64,000 bases of DNA from Paenibacillus amylolyticus (GTDB lineage: Bacteria; Bacillota; Bacilli; Paenibacillales; Paenibacillaceae), in the NCBI RefSeq assembly GCF_001570725.1, contig NZ_BCNV01000001.1, forward strand, positions 992,001 through 1,056,000, written 5' to 3'. Within the stretch, counting starts at the first letter, position 1. Every line of letters starts with the position of its first letter. Shown piece after piece: positions 17,977 through 27,188 of the stretch. The position numbers and the translations under genes are program-made. The notes beneath the pieces are model-generated. The model had not been told where the DNA came from and did not search any database. It saw nothing but the letters and a program-made list of their open reading frames with translations.

Positions 17977-18765
17977 ATGAACCTGAAGGCAGCCCGATTC
18001 ATCGGATTGTTCACGCTGATTATTGTGCTGGGCAGCAGTTCTGCGTATGCGAAGCCTGTACAGAAGAACCGTCAGTATTATGAGGAACGAGGAGAGATCG
18101 TGTGGGAGGTTCCCACACAGGATAAACTCATCGCCCTGACGTTTGATGATGGACCAGATCCGATTCAGACCCCGCAGATTCTGGCGTTGCTCCAGCAATA
18201 TCAAGCCAAAGGAACCTTTTTTGTACTTGGAAAATGGGCAGAAAAATTTCCTGAACTGATTAGGCAGGAGCAGCTCGAAGGGCATGAAATCGCCAATCAT
18301 ACGTATGCGCACACGTATGCAGTCCGATCAACAGGCGCGGATAAGTACATGAACGATATGAACGCAGCGGAAAGTTCCATCATTGAAGCAGGTGCGGAGC
18401 GTCCTTTGTTGTTCAGGCCACCGGGCGGCTACTACAATGACATGGTCATTCAGGCTGCCAAACAAAAAGGGTATACCATTGTCCTTTGGTCATGGCATCA
18501 GGATACACGCGACTGGGCTTCTCCAGGTGTATCGGCTATCGTTAACAAAGTGTTGAAGAACGCACGTAATGGGGATATTGTACTTTTTCACGATAAGGTG
18601 GAAGGCAAGTCGCATACGATAGCAGCACTTAAAACGATTCTGCCTAAACTGCAGCAGCAGGGATATCGATTTGTGACGGTATCTGAACTACTTGCTGTGA
18701 AGGCACGCGAAGCCGCGAAGGATGGAACTTCACCTTCGTCTTTGTTGAAACATGTACAGCCCTGA
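17977..18765 (+). CDS. Secreted polysaccharide deacetylase (NodB domain, PdaA-like)
   Basis: A 262-aa exported protein. Residues 1-25 form a signal peptide (FIGLFTLIIVLGSSSAYA). The NodB domain has TFDDGPD with metal ligand Asp58 and the HxxxH ligands His108 and His112 in NHTYAH, then RPPGGYYND and VLFHD, matching catalytic motifs of carbohydrate esterase family 4. It likely removes N-acetyl groups from peptidoglycan or another cell-wall glycan. The length is close to PdaA-type spore-cortex enzymes, but a vegetative wall role is equally possible. A terminator follows. Confidence 0.9.
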   Translation: MNLKAARFIGLFTLIIVLGSSSAYAKPVQKNRQYYEERGEIVWEVPTQDKLIALTFDDGPDPIQTPQILALLQQYQAKGTFFVLGKWAEKFPELIRQEQLEGHEIANHTYAHTYAVRSTGADKYMNDMNAAESSIIEAGAERPLLFRPPGGYYNDMVIQAAKQKGYTIVLWSWHQDTRDWASPGVSAIVNKVLKNARNGDIVLFHDKVEGKSHTIAALKTILPKLQQQGYRFVTVSELLAVKAREAAKDGTSPSSLLKHVQP

Positions 18766-18785
18766 ACATGACATTTGAATCAAAA

Positions 18786-18823
18786 GCCGCTGGCATCGAT
18801 ATAAAGGGACCAGCGGTTTTTTT
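18786..18823 (+). terminator. Intrinsic terminator of the deacetylase gene
   Basis: CCGCTGG / CCAGCGG stem, extended by A/T pairs, then seven T residues. Confidence 0.85.
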
Positions 18824-18990
18824 ATATTGCTCTCCCATATGTCTCCATATAAATATAGAACTAGAAGTAGGAGGTTGTTGTCCGCATAGCTTTCGTTTTG
18901 AAACCAAAACGTCTACAATAGATGGAGCTTTGTGATTAAGGGTTATATAGTATACATGATATGAATTACAACATAGAGGGAGTGAATATG

Positions 18991-19197
18991 ATGAATGGAC
19001 AACAACGAGTAAATATTAAACCAGGTCTGGAAGTGGACATCGTGCTGAAGCAGGATCAAGCTACAGGCAAGCTGACACGTGGCATTGTGAAGGATCTGTT
19101 AACCAAGTCCCCTACGCATCCACACGGAATCAAAGTACGACTGACGAGCGGCCAAGTAGGACGTGTGAAACAGGTCATTGCAGGAGGCTCGAACTAA
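18991..19197 (+). CDS. ywbE: YwbE-family conserved small protein
   Basis: About 68 aa, MNGQQRVNIKPGLEVDIVLKQDQATGKL..., matching Bacillus YwbE closely. The sequence is a compact beta-rich KOW/SH3-like domain (PGLEVDIVLK, GIKVRLTSGQVGRVKQV); nucleic-acid binding has been supposed from this fold but is not shown here. Two adjacent ATGs (18988, 18991) follow AGAGGGAG; 18991 gives better spacing. The inverted repeat CGTTTTG/CAAAACG at 18894-18911 and a -10-like TACAAT (18914-18919) lie upstream. It abuts the next gene by 2 bp. Confidence 0.88.
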   Translation: MNGQQRVNIKPGLEVDIVLKQDQATGKLTRGIVKDLLTKSPTHPHGIKVRLTSGQVGRVKQVIAGGSN

Positions 19198-19199
19198 CT

Positions 19200-19799
19200 G
19201 TGGTCAAAAGCGGGGAGATGATCACTACCGCAGATGTAATGGCCCATCTATCTACAGGTAACGAACGTCAGCAGGACGCAAACCGTTTGTTAAAGAGCAG
19301 TGGACTGCTTGATATATTAGCTGACTACCACCCGTATCCGGCAGGTACAGTACCGATTGATATTGATATTCCGGGCAGTGATCTGGATCTACTGTGTTAT
19401 GCAGAGGATCTGGATGCCTTTGTAGCTGATATACACAATCGAATCGGAGCCGTTGCTGAGTTTCAATGTGTACGTGGTGGGGATATTCCAGACCAACGTC
19501 CTTATGTGACTTGTAATTTGCAAGTGGGACATTGGCCTATGGAGATTTTTGCCCAATCCGTTCCAGTTAACAGGCAGAATGCATACCTACATATGATCGT
19601 GGAGTGGAGATTGTTACAACTGTGGGGAGACGCGGGACACCGTGAGATCCACAGACTGAAACAGGCAGGGTGGAAGACGGAGCCTGCTTTCGCTTCTGTA
19701 CTTGGACTACGGGGAGATCCCTATGTGGACATGCTGCATTTGGCAGAGATGAAGCGTGAAGATCTCTGGAACTGGGCACGTTCACGCACGTCTTTTTAA
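19200..19799 (+). CDS. DUF4269-family nucleotidyltransferase-like protein
   Basis: A 199-aa protein. PIDIDIPGSDLDLLCYAED (about 51-70) looks like the GS-DxD core of the nucleotidyltransferase fold, and QRPYVTCNLQVGHWPMEIFAQ supplies later acidic and aromatic positions typical of DUF4269. The proposed start is GTG 19200, 12 bases after AGGAGG inside ywbE; ATG 19218 is possible but its ribosome site would be too close. Coupled translation with ywbE is likely. The substrate is unknown. It converges on the permease gene at 21 bp with no terminator visible. Confidence 0.8.
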   Translation: MVKSGEMITTADVMAHLSTGNERQQDANRLLKSSGLLDILADYHPYPAGTVPIDIDIPGSDLDLLCYAEDLDAFVADIHNRIGAVAEFQCVRGGDIPDQRPYVTCNLQVGHWPMEIFAQSVPVNRQNAYLHMIVEWRLLQLWGDAGHREIHRLKQAGWKTEPAFASVLGLRGDPYVDMLHLAEMKREDLWNWARSRTSF

Positions 19800-19820
19800 A
19801 CGGTTTAACCTAACCTTTGG

Positions 19821-21230
19821 TCAGATCAGAAAGATGGCTAAAATCGTCGTTACCGCGAGTCCCAGCAGCACAGGCTTCAGGTTGCGTCTTGCAAGTTCAA
19901 AAGGACTGACTCCGCAGATCGCAGCAGCAGGAATCAATGCCCATGGAATCAAGGTTCCGCCACCTACCCATATGGCTGCGACCTGACCGAGTGCGGTCAG
20001 CACAGGAGCGGAATCTGCCGACCCTGCAAACATGGACGCAATCGAGCCAACCAGGGAAATCCCTGAGAATCCCGAACCATCCATCCCCGTGACTGCTCCG
20101 GTCACCGTCATTGTAATGGCTCCCACCGTATCATTCAGTGGCACCAGTCCAGCAAGTGCAACCCCGAGATCATTCACGATTCCGTGTGAACCTTCAGGAA
20201 GTGGATTGTGGAACAACTCCGTAATGGCAGCATCCCCCAGATAAAAGAACGCGGCTATCGGAATAACCGGGCCGAATACCTTGAAACCGAACTGAAATCC
20301 TTCTATTAAATAGTTGGTCGTTTCTTCTGGTCCCGCATGTCGATGTGCGGCCAGGGTGACAGCGATCAGTATAACCACAGCAGTCCCGCCAATCAGAGCT
20401 GTTGCGTCACCACCTTGCAGCTTCAATACAAACATCAGAATCACATCCACTGCGAATAACAGAGGGATAAGCAGAGCGAATGCTTTTTGCAAACGGGGTG
20501 ACATGGCTTGACGTTCGACTGACAGATTGCCAGGTAGAGAAGTAGACACAGCCTCTGACGAGGAGGGAGGTACCGTTGTCACTGTACCTGATTTCATCTC
20601 TTTGCGCAGCATCCAGAAGGCTGTAAGTGTAGATACCGTTCCCATGACAATGACCAGAGGTATGCTGGCCGTCATGACGGAAGTAACCGGTATACCCGCC
20701 GCATCAGCTGTAAGTTTGGGAGCCCCCTGAATAATGTAATCCCCTGACAGTGCAATCCCATGTCCGAACAGGTTCATCGCAATGGCAGCTCCGATCGGAG
20801 GGAGCCCTACACGTACCGCTACAGGAAGCAGTACAGCACCAACCAGGGCTACCGCCGGAGAAGGCCAGAAAAAGAGCGATACGACCATCATGATCAGTCC
20901 AATCCCCCAATATGCCACCTGAGGAGAACGGATAAACCGGGTGACAGGTGTCACCATGACTTCATTAATGCCAGTTCTGATCAGAACACGGCTCATCGCC
21001 ACAATGATCGAGATGATGAAGATCGTACTTAGCAATTCTTTCGTCGCATAGATAAAACTGCTGAAGATCCCAGCGACTGACCCGCTTAAGGTTTCCGTTG
21101 CCAGAAGTCCAATGGTCATAATACCCGCGACACAGATGATGGTGGTGTCCCTGCGCCGGATCATTACCGCAATGATCAAGACGATAAATGCCAGGTAGAC
21201 ATAGTGTAACGCAGTGAGTTGAATATTCAT
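19821..21230 (-). CDS. Ion-transporter-superfamily permease of unknown substrate (GntP/NhaC-like)
   Basis: Integral membrane protein of about 469 aa with roughly 11-12 predicted helices. The chosen ATG at 21230 has GGAGG 8 bases upstream; an in-frame upstream ATG at 21287 has none and would add a non-membrane leader. Re-entrant-loop-like stretches are FFWPSPAVALVGAVLLPVAVR and a late IPWALIPAAAICG, with a central polar loop (VPPSSSEAVSTSLPG). This style is seen in gluconate, citrate and Na+/H+ carriers of the IT superfamily. I cannot assign a substrate. It is divergent from the module 2 kinase. Confidence 0.7.
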   Translation of the reverse strand: MNIQLTALHYVYLAFIVLIIAVMIRRRDTTIICVAGIMTIGLLATETLSGSVAGIFSSFIYATKELLSTIFIISIIVAMSRVLIRTGINEVMVTPVTRFIRSPQVAYWGIGLIMMVVSLFFWPSPAVALVGAVLLPVAVRVGLPPIGAAIAMNLFGHGIALSGDYIIQGAPKLTADAAGIPVTSVMTASIPLVIVMGTVSTLTAFWMLRKEMKSGTVTTVPPSSSEAVSTSLPGNLSVERQAMSPRLQKAFALLIPLLFAVDVILMFVLKLQGGDATALIGGTAVVILIAVTLAAHRHAGPEETTNYLIEGFQFGFKVFGPVIPIAAFFYLGDAAITELFHNPLPEGSHGIVNDLGVALAGLVPLNDTVGAITMTVTGAVTGMDGSGFSGISLVGSIASMFAGSADSAPVLTALGQVAAIWVGGGTLIPWALIPAAAICGVSPFELARRNLKPVLLGLAVTTILAIFLI

Positions 21231-21472
21231 CGAACAGGCCTCCCTACATCCTGGTGACAAACCCGAGGAGTGATATATCGTATGCATGTCAAGATCGGGC
21301 GTTCGTGGAGTTCGGGGCTTGCCGCAGTATTTATTTTTAGGGAGAGTGTTCTGAGCTATAAATGAAGGATTTTTTTTACAACTGGAGAATTTATTACAAT
21401 ATGAAGCGTGTTATCCAAACTTGGAGCGGATAGAAGTCACCAGAATTGACATGTGCAGGTCACGGGACCGCA

Positions 21473-21502
21473 TAGACAATGGCAACCAGGGGTGATTACA
21501 AT
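21473..21502 (+). promoter_or_regulatory. Candidate sigma-A promoter of sugar module 2
   Basis: TAGACA (21473-21478) and TACAAT (21497-21502), each 5/6, spacer 18 bp, 70 bp before the kinase start. The rest of the 21231-21571 gap is AT-rich with no other feature I can support; a perfect TTGACA at 21445 has no matching -10. Confidence 0.45.
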
Positions 21503-21571
21503 AAACATGCCATCATAAGGAAGAAAATAGAAAAAACTATGTTGAACTAAAAGGGCGGGAATCCATAATCT

Positions 21572-23371
21572 ATGAGTTTAATCCGTTCACTTCGTTTTAA
21601 GTTTATTGTGGGACTTACATTGATCATGCTACCACTGTTCATGCTGCTCTATTACAACAACGTCTACGCCATGAAAGTCGTACGTGACAAGGTATCTCTC
21701 ACCAATATGAATCATCTTGCCAAGAGTGTGGAGCAGAATGAACGTGTATTACAGGAGACGAATCGGTATTTATATAGTCTGGGCGAGCGGGACCCGGATA
21801 TTATCTCCTTGTTTTTTCTGGAATACGGCAGTGGTGATTATATCATTGCGAAGCAACGCATTATGAATAAATTCATGACAGATATCGGTTTCTATAATCT
21901 GATCGATTCCTTTTTTCTATATGATGCCGTCAATGATGATCTGCTGCTCGCCACTTCGGGCAATTACGATGTCAAAAAGTCGGTTGTGCAGGAGAGTATG
22001 CCAGTCCAGATGCAGCAGTTGGAAGGCGATATCCAGAAGCCGGAATGGAGCATCGTGCGTGGGGGAACGTGGAATGCGCTGGTGAAAACGGTGCGAATCA
22101 ACCAGCAGTTCTATGCCGGTGCACTGGTTGATATGAATGCACTGAACCACACACAACAGTTCACAGAATCCGGTGACAGAGGAGGCGCAGTCATTGTTGG
22201 ATCCGACGGTGGGGCGTTATCCGATTCCACATTGAACACTGGACAGATCAAGCTTGCTGCCGCACATCTTCCCGGTCTGAAGGACCCGTATCAGGTGATC
22301 TCTGAAGTTATGAACAAGGGGGAGGCACGTCAATATTTGATGCTGGGCATTGCCTCAGCCATGTCCGAGATGAATTATATCGTGCTACTGCCTGAGGAGG
22401 ACATGATGCGTAACCTCCCGTTCTTCCAGCAGATCATTCGCCTGCTTCCCATTGGTGCCGCGGTAATTCTGGTTACTGCACTGATCTTTTTGCGACAACT
22501 GTTATTCCGTCCGATGAATTCACTGATCCGGGGCATGAGAAGGGTGAGCCGCGGAGATCTCGATGTGAAGCTGGAGCCGCCATCTTCCTCGGAGCTTGAA
22601 TTTATGACGCGAAGCTTCAATCAGATGACCAGCGAGATCCGGCATCTCAAGATTGATGTGTATGAGGAACAATTACGGACGCGCGAGGCAGAGTTCAAAC
22701 AATTACAGATGCAAATCAATCCTCACTTTTACCTGAATTCACTTAATATTATTCATAGTCTGGCTTCCTTGCAAAAGCATGAGCTGGTGCAGCAGATGGC
22801 TGGCCATCTGGCTGATTATTTCCGATTCAGCCTGCGTGCAGGCAAACGTGTTATTCGTCTGGATGAAGAGCTGGAGCACATTCGTCATTATTTAGAAATT
22901 CAGAAGCTGAGGTTTCCAAGCCGGTTGGATTTTGAACTGGATATTGAACCGGATCTCGGAAAGTATGTGATTCCGCCATTGACGATTCAGCCCTTTGTGG
23001 AGAATGCCATTATTCACGGATTTCAGCGGCGAACGCAGCCATTTTTCATTCGGATTGTGGCTTGCCGTGGGAAGATGGTATCTGGTTGTCTCGAACAGAC
23101 GGTGCTTCAACTGATGATTGTAGATAATGGTGTCGGATTTGATGAGGAACTGCTGGAACGTTTACAGCAGGGACAATACGCTGAAGACCCGGGTGGACAG
23201 CATATCGGTATATGGAACGTGGCTCATCGGCTGTTAGTGAAGTATGGTGATCAAGCCAGCTTACAGTTTAGAAATGAGGCGGATAACGGCGCTGCAGTCA
23301 TCATTGATTTACCCGCTCAGACCGAAGAGGAAGAAGGGGGAGCCTATGCGGAACCTGTTGATCGTGGATGA
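21572..23371 (+). CDS. YesM-family sensor histidine kinase (module 2)
   Basis: Membrane kinase of 599 aa. Helix 1 is about residues 11-31, the extracellular sensor about 35-285, helix 2 about 288-310, then HAMP, the His_kinase domain with His385 in INPHFYLNSLN, and a HATPase domain with VDNGVGFDEEL and GIWNVAHRL. The ribosome site AAGGGCGGGA lies about 12 bases before ATG 21572, slightly far. It overlaps its response regulator by 26 bp. It leads an operon with two permeases and a binding protein. The sensed ligand is unknown, since no hydrolase is linked. Confidence 0.92.
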   Translation: MSLIRSLRFKFIVGLTLIMLPLFMLLYYNNVYAMKVVRDKVSLTNMNHLAKSVEQNERVLQETNRYLYSLGERDPDIISLFFLEYGSGDYIIAKQRIMNKFMTDIGFYNLIDSFFLYDAVNDDLLLATSGNYDVKKSVVQESMPVQMQQLEGDIQKPEWSIVRGGTWNALVKTVRINQQFYAGALVDMNALNHTQQFTESGDRGGAVIVGSDGGALSDSTLNTGQIKLAAAHLPGLKDPYQVISEVMNKGEARQYLMLGIASAMSEMNYIVLLPEEDMMRNLPFFQQIIRLLPIGAAVILVTALIFLRQLLFRPMNSLIRGMRRVSRGDLDVKLEPPSSSELEFMTRSFNQMTSEIRHLKIDVYEEQLRTREAEFKQLQMQINPHFYLNSLNIIHSLASLQKHELVQQMAGHLADYFRFSLRAGKRVIRLDEELEHIRHYLEIQKLRFPSRLDFELDIEPDLGKYVIPPLTIQPFVENAIIHGFQRRTQPFFIRIVACRGKMVSGCLEQTVLQLMIVDNGVGFDEELLERLQQGQYAEDPGGQHIGIWNVAHRLLVKYGDQASLQFRNEADNGAAVIIDLPAQTEEEEGGAYAEPVDRG

Positions 23372-24959
23372 TGAAGTGTATGCATTACAAGCGATGGTGG
23401 AAGGTGTTGACTGGCATGCGGCCGGCATTGACCAGGTGTTCAGTGCTTGTGATGCAGAAGAGGCAAGAAAGGTCCTGAAGACAAGTGCCATCGATATCAT
23501 GATCTGTGATATTGAGATGCCTGGCGAAACAGGGCTTGATCTGCAGAGCTGGGTGCTGAAACATGATCCAGGCATGCTGACGATTTTCCTGACAGGGCAT
23601 GCGTTGTTCGATTATGCTCAGACGGCCATTAAGCTGAACAGCTTTGATTACGTATTGAAGCCTGCTCCGGCAGATCATTTGATCAAGGTGGTAAGCCAGG
23701 CGGTGGAGAAGATCAAGGATGGAGAGCAGCGCACACGTACCAACGAAGTTTATGAGACCGTATACAAACGCTGGAAAACCCATAAACCGCTACTGACAGA
23801 ACGTTTCTGGAAAGATGCTATCTCTCAGCGCATCACGTTAACCAAACAACGGCTGCAAGAGCTCGCAGAATTGTATGGTGCCGAGATTGATCCACAGGCA
23901 CGTGTGTTACCCATTGTGATCTCGGTAGAGGAGTGGGTGCGTGAATTTGATTTACGTGATGAAGAGGTATTAGAGTATGCCCTTCGTAATGCAGCGAGAG
24001 AAATGTTGCTTGGCGACAAGCCGGGTGAGGTGTTTCAGGATCATAGTGGATTGAATATTGTGCTTGCTTACGAGCAAGATGGCATGATACCAAGTGCGAG
24101 CGAAGTGGCAGAACGTTGTCAGGTGTACATTCAGGAATGTGGTACGTATTTCTACTGCCGGTTGTCCTGTTATGTTGGTGTTCCGGTGGCTGTAACGGAG
24201 CTGCAAGGCATGTTGAATGAACTGATGGATATGGAGCGGCGCAATATTAAGGAGCTTGAAGAAGTCTTTGTCTACGATGAACGGGGTAGAGATCAGGAAG
24301 ATCGCTTTTTGCCGATTCCATGGTTTTCGGAGTTATCCATTCTTTTTGAAACGGGTAAAGTTGGGGATTTGCGCGAACGTGTGGATGAGATCTTTGAGTT
24401 GCTTGCTGCCCAGGAGGGATTGTCTCCTGAGATGCTGCGTCTCTACTATCATGCGATGTTGCATGTGGTCTATCCGTTGCTTCATCAGAAAAATGTATCC
24501 ATACGCAGTCTGTATCCAGGGGAACGGGAGCCGGAAGAGAGTGTAGTCACAAGGTCATTGCCACAGTTGAAGCTGTGGACGTCTGATCTGATTGATCGTG
24601 TCATCCCGGTGTTGTACCCGGACGATCACAGCCCAATGACCATTGTGGATCAGTTGTGTATTTATATCGAAACGCATATTGGCGAAGAACTCATGCGAGA
24701 GGAACTTGCAGCGTTTGCCGGGTTCAATCCTGCCTACCTATCCCGTTTGTTTCGGAAGGAGAAGGGGATGTCCTTGTCCGAGTTTATCCTGCAAGGCAGG
24801 GTAGCCAAAGCGAAGACGTTACTGTCCCAGTCCACCGTCAAAGTGACGGATATCGCTGGCAAGGTGGGCTACTACAATTACTCGCATTTCACCAAAATGT
24901 TCAAAAAGTGCACAGGTATTACACCACAGGAGTTCCGCAAACAGTCACGTACCGTATAA
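23346..24959 (+). CDS. YesN-family response regulator with AraC-type DNA-binding domain (module 2)
   Basis: Response regulator of 537 aa. ATG 23346 is chosen because MRNLLIVDDE begins the receiver domain directly and GAAGGGGGAG precedes it; the longer open frame from 23244 lies inside the kinase gene. Phospho-acceptor Asp55 is in IMICDIEMPG. The C-terminus has the AraC-type domain (ELAAFAGFNPAYLSRLFRKE, VGYYNYSHFTKMFKKCTGITPQEFR). It should control the permease and binding-protein genes downstream. A palindromic terminator follows. Confidence 0.93.
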   Translation: MRNLLIVDDEVYALQAMVEGVDWHAAGIDQVFSACDAEEARKVLKTSAIDIMICDIEMPGETGLDLQSWVLKHDPGMLTIFLTGHALFDYAQTAIKLNSFDYVLKPAPADHLIKVVSQAVEKIKDGEQRTRTNEVYETVYKRWKTHKPLLTERFWKDAISQRITLTKQRLQELAELYGAEIDPQARVLPIVISVEEWVREFDLRDEEVLEYALRNAAREMLLGDKPGEVFQDHSGLNIVLAYEQDGMIPSASEVAERCQVYIQECGTYFYCRLSCYVGVPVAVTELQGMLNELMDMERRNIKELEEVFVYDERGRDQEDRFLPIPWFSELSILFETGKVGDLRERVDEIFELLAAQEGLSPEMLRLYYHAMLHVVYPLLHQKNVSIRSLYPGEREPEESVVTRSLPQLKLWTSDLIDRVIPVLYPDDHSPMTIVDQLCIYIETHIGEELMREELAAFAGFNPAYLSRLFRKEKGMSLSEFILQGRVAKAKTLLSQSTVKVTDIAGKVGYYNYSHFTKMFKKCTGITPQEFRKQSRTV

Positions 24960-24964
24960 CTCAT

Positions 24965-24993
24965 GGCGCAGCATGCTGCGCCTTTTGTTTTGT
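24965..24993 (+). terminator. Intrinsic terminator after the module 2 kinase/regulator pair
   Basis: Perfect palindrome GGCGCAGCATGCTGCGCC followed by TTTTGTTTTG. It separates regulators from the transporter genes, so those need their own promoter in 24994-25144, where I see no clear hexamers. Confidence 0.85.
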
Positions 24994-25144
24994 TTATTTT
25001 GGCACTAAAGTCATAATTTGATAAGTCAACAGGTCACCACAGCAGATAGAGGTCTTGCTCGCCCCGCCGTATACTTGAACCACAGGAGCCACAACGGAGC
25101 TTCATCCTGAGGAAGAATTCAAGAGGAGTGAGGGAGAACAAGTT

Positions 25145-26131
25145 ATGAAGACACAACCCCAGGCGGGTAAGGGAGTACGGATATCGGAAGTACCGGGAGG
25201 AACGGTCCGAAAGCGCAAGTCTGTGTGGCACAATCTTGGCAAATTCAAGGTGCTGTACCTCATGTTCTTGCCAGGCGTCCTGTTTCTGCTGGTGAACAAC
25301 TATATGCCGATGTTCGGCGTTCTGATCGCATTCAAAAATGTAAACTATGCTGATGGTATTTGGGGCAGCCCGTGGAGTGGATGGGACAATTTCAAATATT
25401 TGTTCTCGACCAGTGATGCATGGGAAATTACCCGGAATACACTCGCGTATAACACTGTGTTTATTGCACTCAATCTCTTTGTAGGTGTCGGGCTTGCTAT
25501 TCTGCTTAATGAAGTGAAGAACAAGGCGATGTCCAAGTTGTATCAATCGCTCATGCTACTGCCATACTTCCTGTCCATGATTGTGGTCAGTTATCTGGTA
25601 CTGGCTTTCCTGGGCAAGGATTCAGGCTTCATGAACTCTACCATTCTACAGATGTTCGGCGGTCAGCCGATCGACTGGTATTCCGAGCCGAAGTATTGGC
25701 CGTATATTTTGCCACTGGTGAACACGTGGAAGAATATCGGATATTATGCCGTCATCTATCTGGCAGCTGTCGTGGGGATCGATGAAGAATATTATGAAGC
25801 TGCTATACTCGATGGAGCAACCAAATGGCACCAGATACGCTTCATCACCGTTCCGTTTCTCGTACCGTTGATCGTCATTATGACGTTATTGCAAATAGGC
25901 CGTATATTCTATGCAGACTTCAGTCTGTTCTACCAGGTTCCACTGGAATCCGGAGCTCTGTTCCCTGTAACGAATGTACTGGATACCTATGTATATCGAA
26001 CGTTCCTTATCGGTGGAGATATCGGGATGTCATCCGCAGCGGGTCTGTACCAAGCGGTCGTCGGATTCGTACTGGTTCTTGTATCCAATACCATCGTTAG
26101 GCGGATGGATAAAGATAATGCATTATTTTGA
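25145..26131 (+). CDS. CUT1 ABC transporter permease, LplB/YteP type (module 2)
   Basis: Permease of 328 aa with a 35-residue polar N-terminal extension before the first helix, as in LplB/YteP proteins. The EAA loop reads YEAAILDGATKWHQIRFITVPFL. Start ATG 25145 is preceded by GAGGGAGAA. The family imports complex oligosaccharides. It is followed 17 bp later by its partner, with a ribosome site that begins in its last codon. Confidence 0.92.
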   Translation: MKTQPQAGKGVRISEVPGGTVRKRKSVWHNLGKFKVLYLMFLPGVLFLLVNNYMPMFGVLIAFKNVNYADGIWGSPWSGWDNFKYLFSTSDAWEITRNTLAYNTVFIALNLFVGVGLAILLNEVKNKAMSKLYQSLMLLPYFLSMIVVSYLVLAFLGKDSGFMNSTILQMFGGQPIDWYSEPKYWPYILPLVNTWKNIGYYAVIYLAAVVGIDEEYYEAAILDGATKWHQIRFITVPFLVPLIVIMTLLQIGRIFYADFSLFYQVPLESGALFPVTNVLDTYVYRTFLIGGDIGMSSAAGLYQAVVGFVLVLVSNTIVRRMDKDNALF

Positions 26132-26148
26132 GAGGAGGCAAGTCAGCT

Positions 26149-27057
26149 GTGAAATCACGTGATCCACTAGCCGTATCGAAGCGTTCCGCATCCGTTATTC
26201 ATGCGATGTTTATATTCTATGCCATTGCCTGTATCGTGCCGATCCTGCTTGTCTTCGCCATCTCATTCTCGGACGAGACAACAGTTATAGCAAATGGGTA
26301 TAAGCTTATTCCAGAGAAGTTCAGCCTGACGGCCTATGAGTTTCTGTTCAGAGATATGGATCAGATCCTCCATTCCTATGGTATATCCTTTATCGTTACC
26401 GTTGTGGGTACCATTACAAGTGTCGCTCTGACTGCACTGTATGCGTATCCGCTCTCACGGAGAGATCTGCCTTATCGTGGTTGGTTTGCCTTTTTCATCT
26501 TCTTCACAATGTTATTCAATGGGGGTCTGGTACCTTGGTACCTGGTCTATGTCAACGTATTGGATCTGAAAAACTCCATACTGGCACTCATTATGCCACT
26601 ACTGCTATCCCCATTCTTTGTACTGGTCATGCGTACATTCTTCGCGAACTCCATACCGGTATCCATTCTGGAATCGGCTCGAATTGATGGTGCAGGAGAA
26701 TTGAGAACGTTTACACGTATCGTGCTCCCGCTGTCCCTTCCGGTAATGGCAACTGTCGCGTTGTTCAGTACACTCAATTACTGGAATGACTGGTACCTTA
26801 GTATGATTTTTATATCGGATAACCGGACGATCAGCCTTCAGTACCTTATGTACCGGACGCTGCTCGATATTCAATATCTTACAACCAATTCCAACGTCTC
26901 TTCACAGATTTCGTCGCAGGGTGGATTGCTGAATCTGCCGAACAAAACACTGCAAATGGCGATGGCTGTGGTCGGTATTGGTCCAATTGTACTGGCCTAT
27001 CCATTCTTCCAGCGTTATTTCATCAAAGGTCTTACGGTTGGCGCTGTGAAAGGATAA
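26149..27057 (+). CDS. CUT1 ABC transporter permease, YtcP type (module 2)
   Basis: Second permease, 302 aa from GTG 26149, which lies 10 bases after AGAGGAGG; the in-frame TTG at 26128 overlaps the preceding gene and lacks a ribosome site. EAA loop: ESARIDGAGELRTFTRIVLPLSLP. C-terminus: GLTVGAVKG. It contains the longer loop with SSQISSQGGLLNLPNKT that YtcP-like permeases have. It pairs with the upstream permease; the ATPase is not in the window. Confidence 0.92.
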   Translation: MKSRDPLAVSKRSASVIHAMFIFYAIACIVPILLVFAISFSDETTVIANGYKLIPEKFSLTAYEFLFRDMDQILHSYGISFIVTVVGTITSVALTALYAYPLSRRDLPYRGWFAFFIFFTMLFNGGLVPWYLVYVNVLDLKNSILALIMPLLLSPFFVLVMRTFFANSIPVSILESARIDGAGELRTFTRIVLPLSLPVMATVALFSTLNYWNDWYLSMIFISDNRTISLQYLMYRTLLDIQYLTTNSNVSSQISSQGGLLNLPNKTLQMAMAVVGIGPIVLAYPFFQRYFIKGLTVGAVKG

Positions 27058-27188
27058 CTCTGGCCGGTTAGCGGAGTGGGCATGGTAAATGAAGATGGAC
27101 TGAAAGGGCATATATAGAAGTTGCTATGGGTTTAATTGTGAATTGGGGAAAGTGCTGTACGGTTTAACACATGACAGGAGGGGTTCAA

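Noticed and set aside
21445..21475. Perfect TTGACA upstream of the module 2 kinase
   Set aside because: No acceptable -10 occurs 16-18 bases downstream; the TAGACA/TACAAT pair is a better candidate.
21541..21550. GTTGAACTAA, identical to part of the right end of the element at 14474-14707
   Set aside because: A 10-base match alone with no second end nearby is within chance expectation for AT-rich intergenic DNA.
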